Shown here: in pieces, positions 47,734 to 57,068 of the stretch
Numbering within the stretch: position 1 is the first letter of the stretch
Layout of the letters: each line of letters opens with the position of its first letter
Source of the DNA: Prevotella aurantiaca JCM 15754
Lineage (GTDB): Bacteria > Bacteroidota > Bacteroidia > Bacteroidales > Bacteroidaceae
Assembly (NCBI RefSeq): GCF_000614025.1
Contig: NZ_BAKF01000005.1
Coordinates: 62,001 to 126,000, forward strand
Length of the DNA stretch: 64,000 nucleotides
Direction: 5' to 3'
Notes under the pieces: generated by a model
Told to the model about the DNA's origin: nothing
Databases searched by the model: none
The model's input: only the letters and a program-made list of their open reading frames with translations
Position numbers and translations under genes: made by a program

Positions 47734-48714
47734 CTATTTCATTTTAAGTTTAACTTGTTTTGATTTCTTGTTTTGTCCTGTAATTGATATGTGTATCTGT
47801 TCCTGCGCTTTCTGTTTCTGCTGCTCACGGACACAGCTGACATGATATTCATTGAGATCCTTGAAGTCTTTGTAATGTATGTTCATGTCCTCAACATGGA
47901 AGCCTGCCTTTATGAAATCTTGAACAGCCCTCCGTCCTGCTTCATCATTGTCAAGGAAGGTACGGATATGGGTGAGGTGTCGGTCATTCAAATAACGGAT
48001 AGTCCTTGCCACGTTGCTCACGGAGTTCATCACAAGGCAGTGGTTGGTAATCTCTTCTTTCATCGAAAGGAAGGAGAGGAAGTCCATGAAGCCTTCAAAG
48101 ATACATACTGGCTCCGCTCTATCCGTGAATATCGGAGTAATGTCTTTCGGGGCTATCGTTCCCTTGAACGTCTTGTCGTCCCGAAGCTCATAGCCGCCAG
48201 AGAGATTGGCAAAGCCGATGGCTTGGTAGTGCCTGCCCCTTACCTCATAGCAGATACATTTGAGGAAAAGCCTTGCCCTGTTAAGGTCGATGCAGCGCTT
48301 ATCGGTAAGATAGGTCTCTAAGTGAGGAGGCAGGGTGTCTGATACCTCTATCAGTTTCCTTGCCCCACTTGGCTGCCATGGCGTGACTGGACTGGTACCG
48401 ATGTCTGACTTCTCTTTTGAAAGACCGTACGCTGCATCAAGGGAAGCGGTCTGTCCCAAGCGACAGATGGCTTCCTGCAGCGTGCAGCCCTCCATACGCA
48501 TACAGAGGTCAATGATGCTTCCGCCCCTACCTTCGCCATAATCTATCCAAAGGTTCTTCTCTGTGTCCACCTTGAAGCTCGGATGCGTTTCCTCCCTGAG
48601 CGGTGAACAATACAGGGCATAGGCAGCAGTCCTACGTACAGGCTTGACGCCTTTCCTTTCAAGATACTCCACGATGGGGTATCGCTTGATACGTGATAAA
48701 TCTTCTTCTTTCAT
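47734..48714 (-). CDS. TOPRIM/CHC2-type DNA primase of a mobile element
   Basis: 326 residues. N-terminal CHC2-like zinc-finger region (YCSPLREETHPSFKV, WIDYGEGRGGSIIDLC) and TOPRIM half with EPVCIFEGFMDFLSF, VSNVARTI and FLDNDEAGRRA. Probably primes the transferred strand after mobilization. Transcribed with DUF3408, and followed on the other side by the VapE-type ATPase gene, a set usual in Bacteroidota mobilizable elements. Confidence 0.85.
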   Translation of the reverse strand: MKEEDLSRIKRYPIVEYLERKGVKPVRRTAAYALYCSPLREETHPSFKVDTEKNLWIDYGEGRGGSIIDLCMRMEGCTLQEAICRLGQTASLDAAYGLSKEKSDIGTSPVTPWQPSGARKLIEVSDTLPPHLETYLTDKRCIDLNRARLFLKCICYEVRGRHYQAIGFANLSGGYELRDDKTFKGTIAPKDITPIFTDRAEPVCIFEGFMDFLSFLSMKEEITNHCLVMNSVSNVARTIRYLNDRHLTHIRTFLDNDEAGRRAVQDFIKAGFHVEDMNIHYKDFKDLNEYHVSCVREQQKQKAQEQIHISITGQNKKSKQVKLKMK

Positions 48715-48896
48715 TGTTTTGATACATTAATGGGTTGAATGATAATTATTTATGTTTGTCTGTTTTTGGGGTTTTACCTTTTCCAAAGTTTTTCCCCTCC
48801 AAACTTTTTCATCTTTCTTCTTACTACATACTATTCTGTGATAAGTGATTGATAATCAGTATTACTTTGTAGTATAAGACAATACTACAAATTCTA

Positions 48897-50270
48897 CTAC
48901 ATTTGGCTACTACAAGTTTGAAGGAGCGGGCATGGCAAGATTTTCCTAATCTTGTAGACATAGATGGGGCTACTACCGTTTCTTCGTTTGCTCACCTTTA
49001 TGTATCCTGCTTTCTTCAAGGCTTCGCCCATACGCTTGGCAACAAGTGGCTGGTGGGTATAAACGCCCAAATAAGTGAGTATCTCCGTAGTGGTCATTAA
49101 CGAATAACTTTCATCCTCCGTTGGCTTTTCAAAACAACGCAACAAAAGCTCCATCTCTGCAGTCTGTACTTGAAAGTCCTCACTCTCCCTATATAGCTCG
49201 GCTATCTCGTCATCGTCAAACCAATAACGAAAGCCTGACTTTAACAGGGCTTTGGCTTCCGCATAAACATTGTCCACTGAGATAGCTTTTGCTCTCTCAA
49301 TCTCTATGGAAAGCACTTCAAAGAGCAGGAAGCGTCTGCTTCCTGTAGGGTCTGTAAGAAAGTCATTGCCGTTCACCGATGCCACGAAACTTGCCAAGTG
49401 GGGATGCTCCTCTACATACTTGTCATACGGCATACGGTACTTGACCATCGGACAGGTGATGAGGTTTTTCAGCTCGTTCTCGTCCCGCTTATTAAGGGCT
49501 TTGAGCTGGTCGTCTATGTTTACGATGAGGTTTTGCCCGATATAGGTGAGCGTGTCTTTCTCCTGCGGATATATCTTGCCTGTGTAGCTATAGCCATACA
49601 ATGCAGGTGGGCAGAGCAAATCCAAGAATGTAGTTTTGAACTTGCCCTGCTCGCCCGTCAGCACAAGGCAGGTGTGGTTACGGCACTCACGGTCGTCCAT
49701 TGCGTTGGCAACCACTGCCACGAGCCACTTGGTGAGGTACGGCAGCCATTTGTCAGAGTTGCGCACGACCACGCAACTTGCCAAGTCGGGAATGGCTTTC
49801 AGTGAAAAGGGAGAACTGCTGCTTACATCCACCAATGGCAATCCCTTGAAATACTCCTGTATGGGATTGACACGTGGAGAAAAACTGCTCTCAATGATAG
49901 AGTATAGATTATCCGACGAGGTTATTATCCCTATGTCGTTGTCTATCTCTCTGCGGAGCGTGTTGATTTCATAGCGCCCCACCTTTGAGAAGTGAGCATC
50001 ATTCTTGCTACGGTATTCGGTTCTTCCCAATACCGTATTGTATCTGAACTCGTAGTGAGTGGAGAGATAGGCTTCTATCTCCGAGTTCTTGGAGGAAGCC
50101 TTTCTCGGTCTGAGTGTGCTGTACCCACCCTCCAATTTGCCTTTATCTGCGCTTGTTTTCATTATATGCTTGGTTTTGTTTCCGAGAACGAAGTTATTAA
50201 GAGAACGGATAAGTTCCAAGCATTCGGAGAGTGCTTGCATAATGTTGCGTCTGTCTGCTATAAAGTTCAC
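48897..50270 (-). CDS. VapE-type (DUF3874) P-loop ATPase/primase-associated protein
   Basis: 457 residues. Virulence-associated-E domain with a variant P-loop VLTGEQGKFKTTFLD (about 205-219) and TYIGQNLIVNIDDQL as Walker B. The C-terminal region (MTTTEILTYLG, MGEALKKAGYIKVSKRR) is winged-helix-like DUF3874. Likely a helicase-like replication factor of the element. The start is uncertain: MKTSADKGKLEGG about 35 codons downstream is the other option. Confidence 0.8.
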   Translation of the reverse strand: MNFIADRRNIMQALSECLELIRSLNNFVLGNKTKHIMKTSADKGKLEGGYSTLRPRKASSKNSEIEAYLSTHYEFRYNTVLGRTEYRSKNDAHFSKVGRYEINTLRREIDNDIGIITSSDNLYSIIESSFSPRVNPIQEYFKGLPLVDVSSSSPFSLKAIPDLASCVVVRNSDKWLPYLTKWLVAVVANAMDDRECRNHTCLVLTGEQGKFKTTFLDLLCPPALYGYSYTGKIYPQEKDTLTYIGQNLIVNIDDQLKALNKRDENELKNLITCPMVKYRMPYDKYVEEHPHLASFVASVNGNDFLTDPTGSRRFLLFEVLSIEIERAKAISVDNVYAEAKALLKSGFRYWFDDDEIAELYRESEDFQVQTAEMELLLRCFEKPTEDESYSLMTTTEILTYLGVYTHQPLVAKRMGEALKKAGYIKVSKRRNGSSPIYVYKIRKILPCPLLQTCSSQM

Positions 50271-50521
50271 ATGTATATTTTGTCGTGGCAGGGCAAGAAA
50301 ATGGGATTTTTGTGGAAAACAGAGTTGGGAATGATAGCTACAGCCAAAGACAGAAATGTGTGTATTGCCTATGTTTGCTGTATTTTGCGCCGATTGGGAT
50401 TATCCTTCATATAGGATAAACGGTGAAAGAAGAAATCAAAGAATAATGCGAAAAAGGCAACCGATAAGATATGTTGTCTTTTCCCTCAAGTTCCCTATAT
50501 TTCCCTGCTGTTCCCTGCTGC

Positions 50522-50552
50522 TTTGAGGTATGGAAAACACATCCTACTTTTG
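50522..50552 (+). promoter_or_regulatory. Promoter of the first HTH gene
   Basis: TTTG at 50522-50525, 19-nt spacer, TACTTTTG at 50545-50552. Preceded by a triple TTCCCT-containing repeat (50487-50520) that may bind a regulator. Otherwise the 344-bp divergent gap 50271-50614 shows nothing. Confidence 0.6.
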
Positions 50553-50614
50553 CAGGCAGAAACGTGCGGTAAGACGCAAAATAATAAGGAATTACAAACA
50601 AAACAACAAAAAAT

Positions 50615-50917
50615 ATGGGATATTTTATCATTACGGATTCAAACTGGGCAAAGCTGAGGAACGAGATACTCAGTCTTGCCGAGATCTGCCACAAGGCATT
50701 CGGAGAACAGAGCAGGCACACCGATTGGCTGCACAACGGTGATGTGTGCAGGCTGCTCAACATCAGCAAGCGCACATTGCAGCACTACCGGGATACAGGT
50801 GTACTTCCATTCTCTCAGATCGGGCATAAGTGCTATTACAGGCGTGAGGATGTGGAGCTATTGCTCCAAACTAAATCGGAGAAATCAAAAACGAACAAAT
50901 CCATGAATAACAAATAA
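50615..50917 (+). CDS. Excisionase-like helix-turn-helix protein
   Basis: 100 residues with a MerR/excisionase-type HTH_17 domain: WLHNGDVCRLLNISKRTLQHYRD (shortened) then VLPFSQIGHKCYYRREDVELLL. Such proteins come in pairs next to Bacteroidota integrases and control excision. Followed 12 bp later by a second one. Confidence 0.85.
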   Translation: MGYFIITDSNWAKLRNEILSLAEICHKAFGEQSRHTDWLHNGDVCRLLNISKRTLQHYRDTGVLPFSQIGHKCYYRREDVELLLQTKSEKSKTNKSMNNK

Positions 50918-50929
50918 GGCGAAAGAACT

Positions 50930-51233
50930 ATGGAACAAGTAAGAGATTTGAACATGGAGGCAGACGATATGCAGGTGGTGCTGTCCGCACTAAAAGGGGT
51001 AAGTAAGCGGATTAAGGAAGTGGCAAAGACACACAAACCGCTCTTTGGCGGTGAGCACTTTCTCACGAGTAAAGAGGTGTGCGAAAGGCTGTACATCAGC
51101 TCGCACCTTGCAGGACTATCGGGATAGGGGAATTATCCCCTACACCCAGTTCGCAGGAAAAATCCTCTATAAGGCCTCAGATTTGGAAAAGATGCTAAAA
51201 GATAATTATAGGGAACAGAAACAAGTGCCTTAG
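50930..51233 (+). pseudogene. Second excisionase-like HTH protein, frameshifted
   Basis: HFLTSKEVCERLYIS is followed by a frame break near 51101; the rest reads RTLQDYRDRGIIPYTQFAGK and KASDLEKMLKDNY in the next frame. One extra T would explain it, the only insertion among the ten breaks in this window. Repaired length about 101 residues. Same family as the gene before it. Confidence 0.8.
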
Positions 51234-51451
51234 GATATTTAGATTACATTTCAAAAGTTAAACTAATAGCTTATGATTTCACAAGTACCCTGCAAGAAGG
51301 AAGCAGCTATTCCTATGGATTTGGAAACCATAAGATGCTTTCACATAGAATCATTAACAACTTAGACTTGCGACTATAGCATAGGATTACTACTTATATT
51401 TTTTTGAGATACAGAAAAAAAAAACGATTTTCCCAAAAAATAACGATATTA

Positions 51452-51488
51452 TTTGCATGTATCAGATATTGTTCGTAATTTTGCAAAC
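51452..51488 (+). promoter_or_regulatory. arsR promoter with overlapping operator
   Basis: TTTG at 51452-51455, 20-nt spacer, TAATTTTG at 51476-51483. The -7 octamer is the exact 8-nt spacer of an inverted repeat, GTTCG at 51471 and CAAAC at 51484. A repressor there would cover the -7 element. Confidence 0.7.
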
Positions 51489-51513
51489 AACAAACAATGA
51501 TACATATAGAATA

Positions 51514-51836
51514 ATGGAAGATAAACTGCACACAACAAATCTGGAACAGATAGCTCATTTTGCCAAAGCAATGGGACATCCAACGAGGATGGCAATTCTT
51601 GCTTTCTTGGCAAAACAAGATAGTTGCTTCTTCGGTGATATTCACGAAGAACTACCTATTGCCAAAGCAACCGTTTCGCAGCATTTGAAGGAATTGAAAG
51701 AAGCCGCTTAATCCAGGGTGAAGTGGAAGCGCCCAAAGTTAAATATTGTATCAACAAGGATAATTGGCAAGCTGCGAAGAAGATGTTTGCAGATTTCTTT
51801 GCGCAACCCTGCAATAATAAGGGCTGTCGTAGGTGA
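51514..51836 (+). pseudogene. arsR: ArsR-family arsenic-responsive repressor, frameshifted
   Basis: Winged-helix repressor of the ars genes. IAHFAKAMGHPTRMAILAFL and DIHEELPIAKATVSQHLKEL form the DNA-binding core. One missing G near 51706 ends the frame; restored, it reads AGLIQGEVEAPKVKYCINK and ends CNNKGCRR. Cys in KQDSCFF and the two C-terminal Cys could bind arsenite. Repaired length about 107 residues. Start chosen at MEDKLHTTN, downstream of the promoter. Confidence 0.85.
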
Positions 51837-51853
51837 TTTTTTTTGAAAAATAT

Positions 51854-51871
51854 GTTCGTAGTTTTGCGAAT
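51854..51871 (+). promoter_or_regulatory. arsF promoter with overlapping operator
   Basis: GTTCG (51854) and CGAAT (51867) flank TAGTTTTG, an 8-nt -7 element. Same geometry as at arsR; the -33 position is poor, fitting a regulated promoter. Confidence 0.6.
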
Positions 51872-51896
51872 GACTAACAACAAAATATAAAAAGGT

Positions 51897-52337
51897 ATGA
51901 AAAAGTGTTTATTTTTAATCGTGGCATGTTTCACCTTTATCTTTTGCAACATGAATGCAAAGGACGGAACAGACGCCCAGGCTCTAAAAAAGACGACGGT
52001 AAAGGATTATGTAGAAGTGTTGTATTTTCATGGGAAACAGCGCTGTGCCACATGTATGGCTATCGAAAGCAACACTAAAGCTACAATGAAAAAGAACTTC
52101 GCTGACCAGATAAAAAAAGGCAAGGTGACTTTTAAGGTAATAGACATCAGCAAAAAGGAAAATGAGAAGATAGCAGAAAAGTATGAGGTAACATGGTCTT
52201 CACTATTTATCGTTAGACATAAGAATGGAAAGGAAACATACAAGAATATGACTGAATTTGCTTTTGCTAATGCACGCAAATCACCAGATGTATTTAGGGC
52301 TGGTGTCGTAAAATCCGTAAATGAAATGCTGAGATAA
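51897..52337 (+). CDS. arsF: ArsF-family thioredoxin-like protein
   Basis: 146 residues. Signal peptide (MKKCLFLIVACFTFIFCN), then a thioredoxin-like domain with CATC at about 52-55 (GKQRCATCMAIE) and KVTFKVIDISKKENEKIAEKYEV. Members are annotated as nitrophenyl-compound nitroreductase subunit ArsF; they occur in Bacteroides arsenic operons before arsG. Periplasmic redox partner is a fair guess. Stop overlaps the arsG start by one base. Confidence 0.85.
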   Translation: MKKCLFLIVACFTFIFCNMNAKDGTDAQALKKTTVKDYVEVLYFHGKQRCATCMAIESNTKATMKKNFADQIKKGKVTFKVIDISKKENEKIAEKYEVTWSSLFIVRHKNGKETYKNMTEFAFANARKSPDVFRAGVVKSVNEMLR

Positions 52338-53053
52338 TGGTGGATATGGATTGGTTACAGACATTGCTGGATAACAGTTCCACGCCTATACTGACAGCAT
52401 TTCTGCTCGGACTACTGACAGCACTTTCACCTTGTCCGTTAGCAACGAACATAGCAGCTATAGGGTTTATCGGAAGAGATATTGAAAACAGGAAGCGCAT
52501 ATTCCGAAATGGCCTGCTTTATACGCTGGGGCGAATTCTTTCATACACCCTACTTGGTGTAATACTGATTACTATTCTGAAAGAAGGTTCCAGTATGTTC
52601 GGCATACAAAAGACAATAGGAACGTGGGGGGAGCTTATACTTGGACCTCTTCTACTCGTGATAGGCCTGTTCATGCTTTGGGGAGATAAACTCAACCTCC
52701 CCAAGTTTGGATTCACTGGAAATCCGGAAGGTCTTGCCAGGAAAGGCGGCTGGGGTGCTCTGATGATAGGGGTTCTGTTCGCCCTGGCTTTCTGTCCCAC
52801 CAGTGGCGTGTTCTACTTCGGCATGCTGATACCGATGTCTGCCACGACCTCGGCAGGCTATCTTCTACCCATGATATTTGCTGTCGCTACGGCTATACCG
52901 GTACTTGCTGTTGCATGGGTTCTCGCCTTCAGCGTACAACAAATGGGAAATTTTTACGGAAAGATACAGAAAATGCAAAAATGGGCGAACCTTATTGTAG
53001 GCGTGGTATTCATCATCATCGGCATATATTATTGCTGGATAATGTATTTGTAA
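52337..53053 (+). CDS. arsG: ArsG-type permease (DsbD/CcdA-like)
   Basis: 238 residues, six predicted membrane helices. Cys-Pro sites LSPCPLATN near 35 and AFCPTSGVFYFG near 150 resemble CcdA/DsbD-type electron carriers. Annotated in the family as an efflux permease for aromatic arsenicals. Cotranscribed with arsF (1-bp overlap) and the downstream thioredoxin (33-bp gap). Confidence 0.85.
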   Translation: MVDMDWLQTLLDNSSTPILTAFLLGLLTALSPCPLATNIAAIGFIGRDIENRKRIFRNGLLYTLGRILSYTLLGVILITILKEGSSMFGIQKTIGTWGELILGPLLLVIGLFMLWGDKLNLPKFGFTGNPEGLARKGGWGALMIGVLFALAFCPTSGVFYFGMLIPMSATTSAGYLLPMIFAVATAIPVLAVAWVLAFSVQQMGNFYGKIQKMQKWANLIVGVVFIIIGIYYCWIMYL

Positions 53054-53086
53054 AATGAATTTAATAACAATAGTATTTTTACTAAT

Positions 53087-53320
53087 ATGGAAATAAAAGT
53101 TTTAGGGCCGGGTTGTGCCAAATGTAAATCAACCTACAATGTAATTGAAAAGGTACTTAAAGAGAACGACATCGATGCAAAACTCACCAAGGTGGACGAC
53201 ATCATGGAAATGATGAATTACAATATCATGACATCGCCAGCCGTTGTCATTGACGAAGTGGTAAAATTGAAGGGGAAGGTACCGACAGAAAGTGAAGTAA
53301 AGGAACTTCTGGGCATCTGA
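53087..53320 (+). CDS. Small thioredoxin-like protein of the ars operon
   Basis: 77 residues, TM0996/MTH895-type redox protein. Active-site CAKC near 11-14 (GPGCAKC), then VEKVLKENDIDAKLTKVDDI-like core and TSPAVVIDEVVKLKGKVP with the cis-Pro. Probably supplies reducing power for arsenate reduction or for the thioredoxin-like ArsF. A terminator follows. Confidence 0.88.
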   Translation: MEIKVLGPGCAKCKSTYNVIEKVLKENDIDAKLTKVDDIMEMMNYNIMTSPAVVIDEVVKLKGKVPTESEVKELLGI

Positions 53321-53343
53321 TTGACAGAATATGTTTAACCACG

Positions 53344-53383
53344 AGCGGCAGAAACAACCATTATGGTATCTGCCGCTTTTTTT
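53344..53383 (+). terminator. Terminator after the ars thioredoxin gene
   Basis: Perfect 9-bp stem AGCGGCAGA (53344-53352) with TCTGCCGCT (53369-53377), then seven T. Confidence 0.85.
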
Positions 53384-53393
53384 CAAGAACATT

Positions 53394-53411
53394 GTTCGTA
53401 TTTAAGCGAAC
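53394..53411 (+). promoter_or_regulatory. Third ars operator
   Basis: Perfect GTTCG-N8-CGAAC palindrome, 14 bp before the arsP start. The spacer TATTTAAG is only a weak -7 element. Confidence 0.65.
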
Positions 53412-53425
53412 AAAAAAAGACTTCT

Positions 53426-54394
53426 ATGATACAAGAATTTGCAGACAGGCTTGTTTACGGACTGCTCGGACTAAGTGCCGACACACCGATAGGAATTGCC
53501 GTAAACTTTTTCTTTTATGATACGATAAAAATACTTATCCTTTTGTTCTTCATCAGCGTATTGATGGGAATTATCAACGCCTACTTCCCAATTGAACGTT
53601 TGAGAAAATATCTGGTTACACACAATATGTACGGATTGCAGTACTTGCTGGCTTCCATATTCGGAGCGGTCACTCCTTTCTGTTCATGTTCTTCCATTCC
53701 TCTGTTTATCGGATTTGTAAAGGGCGGCATTCCTTTGGGCGTAACATTCGCATTTCTTATCACATCACCGTTGGTAAACGAGGTGGCTGTTGCCATGTTC
53801 CTTGGCTCCTTCGGATTGAAGGTAACTCTTATCTACGTCATCAGCGGCATTCTGTTAGGAGTAATAGGCGGTATAGTACTCGGTCGCATGCGCCTTGCTC
53901 CTTATCTGAGTGACTGGGTAAAGCAGATGCAGGCAAATTCATCCGCTCAGGCAGGGGAATGGGAAAAAGACCATACCACCTTTACCAAGAGGCTTCCCAC
54001 TATTATCCGTGATGCATGGAAAATTGTCAGTGGTGTACTTATATATATTCTGATAGGTATAGGTATCGGTGCTTTCATGCATGGCTTTGTTCCTGAAGGA
54101 TTCTTTGAGCAATACATGTCAAAAGACAACTGGTATGCAGTTCCTTTGTCTGTTATACTTGCCGTACCGATGTATGCTAATGCCGCAGGTATCGTCCCAG
54201 TAATCGAGGTATTTGTAGCGAAAGGCATTCCCATCGGAACGGCGATAGCCTTCATGATGGCTGTCGTTGGTCTTTCCTTGCCAGAGGCAACACTGCTCAA
54301 GAAAGTAATGACATGGAGACTTATCGGCATATTCTTCGGCACTGTGACGTTTTTCATCATCTTGTCCGGCTATCTGTTTAATTATATTCTATAA
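53426..54394 (+). CDS. arsP: ArsP-type permease (DUF318)
   Basis: 322 residues from MIQEFADRLVYG; the longer in-frame reading begins before the operator and is rejected. Eight to ten helices. Family motif TPFCSCSSIPLFIG near 85-98 and a second half motif MYANAAGIVPVIE. ArsP proteins export trivalent organoarsenicals such as methylarsenite and roxarsone. Begins a second transcript with arsC and acr3. Confidence 0.88.
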   Translation: MIQEFADRLVYGLLGLSADTPIGIAVNFFFYDTIKILILLFFISVLMGIINAYFPIERLRKYLVTHNMYGLQYLLASIFGAVTPFCSCSSIPLFIGFVKGGIPLGVTFAFLITSPLVNEVAVAMFLGSFGLKVTLIYVISGILLGVIGGIVLGRMRLAPYLSDWVKQMQANSSAQAGEWEKDHTTFTKRLPTIIRDAWKIVSGVLIYILIGIGIGAFMHGFVPEGFFEQYMSKDNWYAVPLSVILAVPMYANAAGIVPVIEVFVAKGIPIGTAIAFMMAVVGLSLPEATLLKKVMTWRLIGIFFGTVTFFIILSGYLFNYIL

Positions 54395-54466
54395 TATGTA
54401 GAAGCTCCTTCCAAAAAGCATTCAAACTATATAGTAAGTCAAATCCCCAAATTTAAAAATAAAAAG

Positions 54467-54895
54467 ATGAAAGTATTGATTCTTTGTACAGGAAACAGCT
54501 GCCGTAGCCAAATGGCTCATGGCTTTCTACAGTCATTCGACAAAAATATAGAAGTGTATTCTGGTGGAACGGTACCAGCGAAACAGGTAAACGCCAAGGC
54601 GGTGGAAGTAATGAAAGAAGCCAGAATAAACATTGCCTCACATGTCCCAACACATGTTAACACCTATCTTGACAAGGAATGGGATTACGTAATAACCGTT
54701 TGCGGTGGTGCAAACGAAAGTTGTCCTATGTTTACAGGTAAAGTAAGAAACAGGCTGCATATAGGGTTTGACGATCCCTCGGAAGCAACCGGAAGTCCCG
54801 AGTTTATCAACAGTGAGTTCCATCGGGTACGGGATGAAATTAAAGCCTGTTTCTATGACTTTTACCTGAACGAATTAAAACCACAATTAAAATAA
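54467..54895 (+). CDS. arsC: Arsenate reductase (low-molecular-weight phosphatase type)
   Basis: 142 residues. P-loop CTGNSCRS at 8-15 with catalytic Cys, and the later resolving Cys in ITVCGGANESCP near 80-92. Reduces arsenate to arsenite with thioredoxin. Followed by acr3 after 12 bp, so product can leave through that pump. Confidence 0.94.
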   Translation: MKVLILCTGNSCRSQMAHGFLQSFDKNIEVYSGGTVPAKQVNAKAVEVMKEARINIASHVPTHVNTYLDKEWDYVITVCGGANESCPMFTGKVRNRLHIGFDDPSEATGSPEFINSEFHRVRDEIKACFYDFYLNELKPQLK

Positions 54896-54907
54896 ATAGA
54901 TATTGTT

Positions 54908-55960
54908 ATGGAAAAGAAACAAGGAATTGGATTTTTTGAAAAATACCTGACTGTCTGGGTTGCCTTGTGCATCATTATTGGAATTGCCGTGGGACAATGG
55001 CTTCCGGCAATTCCGCAAACATTAAGCAAATTTGAATATGCCAACGTGTCTATACCCGTGGCAATCCTGATTTGGTTAATGATTTATCCGATGATGCTAA
55101 AAGTAGATTTTCAAAGTGTTAAGAATGTCGGCAAGCGTCCGAAAGGAATAATAGTCACTGGCGTTACAAATTGGCTGATAAAGCCATTTACCATGTTTGG
55201 AATTGCTTATTTGTTCTTCTATGTGGTTTTCAAAGCCTTTATACCTGCCGGATTAGCCGAAGAATATCTAGCCGGGGCGGTATTATTGGGGGCTGCACCT
55301 TGTACAGCTATGGTGTTCGTGTGGAGTTACCTTACTAAAGGGGATGCCGCTTATACACTGGTACAAGTGGCTGTGAACGATTTAATCATATTGGTAGCGT
55401 TTGCCCCTATCGTTGCTTTCTTGCTGGGAGTTGGCGGCGTATCTATCCCATGGGACACTCTGTTGCTATCCGTAGGGCTCTTTATTGTGACACCACTTGC
55501 GGCTGGGGTCATTACTCGAATAATGGTTATCCGCCGCAAAGGTGTGGAGTATTTCAACAATATATTTATTAAGAAATTTAATAATTACATGGTAGGTGGG
55601 TTGCTATTAACACTTATTATCCTGTTTTCATTTCAAGGAGAAACGATACTGAACAATCCCCTGCATATCTTATTGATTGCTGTTCCGCTTGTGTTGCAAA
55701 CGGTTCTGATATTTTTCGTTGCTTACGGTTGGTCGAAATGGTGGAAATTACCCCATGATGTTGCCGCACCTGCCGGAATGATTGGGGCAAGTAATTTCTT
55801 TGAATTGGCGGTTGCTGTAGCTATTTCTCTTTTTGGTTTACAATCTGGGGCTGCATTGGCTACGGTGGTGGGCGTGTTGGTCGAAGTTCCGGTGATGTTG
55901 ATGTTAGTAAGGATTGCCAATAACACACGACATAATTTCACAGAGACATATCATTCTTAG
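54908..55960 (+). CDS. arsB: Arsenite efflux transporter Acr3
   Basis: 350 residues, ten helices, Acr3 family. Key region GAAPCTAMVFVWSYL with the essential Cys near 135, LMIYPMMLKVDF, and IGASNFFELAVAVAISLFG. Proton-coupled export of arsenite. It is often called arsB, though it belongs to Acr3 and not the E. coli ArsB family. Last gene of the arsenic cargo. Confidence 0.93.
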   Translation: MEKKQGIGFFEKYLTVWVALCIIIGIAVGQWLPAIPQTLSKFEYANVSIPVAILIWLMIYPMMLKVDFQSVKNVGKRPKGIIVTGVTNWLIKPFTMFGIAYLFFYVVFKAFIPAGLAEEYLAGAVLLGAAPCTAMVFVWSYLTKGDAAYTLVQVAVNDLIILVAFAPIVAFLLGVGGVSIPWDTLLLSVGLFIVTPLAAGVITRIMVIRRKGVEYFNNIFIKKFNNYMVGGLLLTLIILFSFQGETILNNPLHILLIAVPLVLQTVLIFFVAYGWSKWWKLPHDVAAPAGMIGASNFFELAVAVAISLFGLQSGAALATVVGVLVEVPVMLMLVRIANNTRHNFTETYHS

Positions 55961-56193
55961 AGGCAATTGCATAATAAGAAGATATAATAAAGGTAAGATA
56001 CCTAAATATTATGCCCCCAAAGGCTAAACGGCTCTCAGTTATTCCCATATAAGATAGAATGTAATCATAGGGTAGTAATTTTCATTTCTTGTTCTAACTA
56101 CATTATAACCCTTTTTCTTTCACTGCCTTATCTCTTGTTGTAGTAAGTAGTAGGATAATATCGGTGAAAGAAAAAGGAAATCAATACAGATTA

Positions 56194-56610
56194 TCAGTTA
56201 TCCGTGCTGCCAAGCAGAAATATCGGTGTTATCACGGATGCAGGTTTCTGCAACCTCTCACAGAGATACTTCCTGAACAAATGCGCTTCTGTGCTGTCCA
56301 ACTGAAAAGACAGGGCAATGATGATAGGAAGCGGATAGAGCGGAGCATAACCTTTTAGTTGTTCGTTTACATAAATATCATCCTCACCTGCACTCCTTTC
56401 ATCGGGATGCAGGTTAGAAAATCTCATCAACGCTTGCAGTCTATGGTTAAGTTTACTCCACGTTACACCGAAGAACTTCGCAAGTTCTCCCTCCGTCATG
56501 GTTATGTCTCCGTTTCCTTTTCTGACAACCTGCATATTGCTGCCCCAATCAAAGATACTGCGATGACAGGCAGTGTTTGTTACGGCTTTTAAGTTATCGT
56601 TTGCTTTCAT
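56194..56610 (-). CDS. Hypothetical protein with possible HTH
   Basis: 138 residues. TMTEGELAKFFGVTWSKLN near 38-56 looks like a helix-turn-helix; GYAPLYPLPIIIALSFQL near the middle is hydrophobic. No family I can name. It is divergent from the integrase and may regulate the region; recollection of similar genes by Bacteroides ars cargo is weak. Confidence 0.55.
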   Translation of the reverse strand: MKANDNLKAVTNTACHRSIFDWGSNMQVVRKGNGDITMTEGELAKFFGVTWSKLNHRLQALMRFSNLHPDERSAGEDDIYVNEQLKGYAPLYPLPIIIALSFQLDSTEAHLFRKYLCERLQKPASVITPIFLLGSTDN

Positions 56611-56716
56611 GCCGTTTCCTCCATTTTATAGATTGATACCTCCGAAGGTTCACAAGCCTCTCTCTCCGCTTTAGGTACTCTGAAATGAACATCAGAGAGA
56701 AATCTAAGAAAATCGT

Positions 56717-56755
56717 AAGTATCATAGCTACAAGTAGTTATGATACTTTTCTTTT
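56717..56755 (+). terminator. Terminator-like hairpin upstream of int
   Basis: Thirteen-bp stem AAGTATCATAGCT (56717-56729) with AGTTATGATACTT (56736-56748, one wobble), then TTTCTTTT. May shield int from ars read-through. Beyond it (56790-56905) lie short repeats (GGCTACA twice, AGAGTACATA twice) and an imperfect inverted pair that resemble attachment-site arm sequences. Confidence 0.6.
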
Positions 56756-57068
56756 ATACCCATCCCAAATTTCAGAGTATGCACGGAGGGGGCAGAAACT
56801 CCCAAAATGCTCTAAAAAGGCTACAATCAGGCTACACATTTTCAAGGCAAAATAAAAATGTAGCCAAGAGTACATACAGAGTACATAAGGAGTATGCGTA
56901 AATTACTGCTATTCAAACAAATATGTTGAACTTTGCAGCGTAATTACAGAGGTGTTTTTGTTACCATACACCACTTCGGGCAACAATGTGTCCGACAAGC
57001 CACGGCTACAGATGGCAGGTGTTAGGACAAGACTTCTGTTCAGGCTACAACTAAAAGCAGTAAAATGT

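Noticed and set aside
51452..51871. GTAnnTTTGC-like sequences as CTnDOT-type att cores
   Set aside because: They coincide with promoter -7 elements at correct spacing before arsR and arsF, so promoters explain them.
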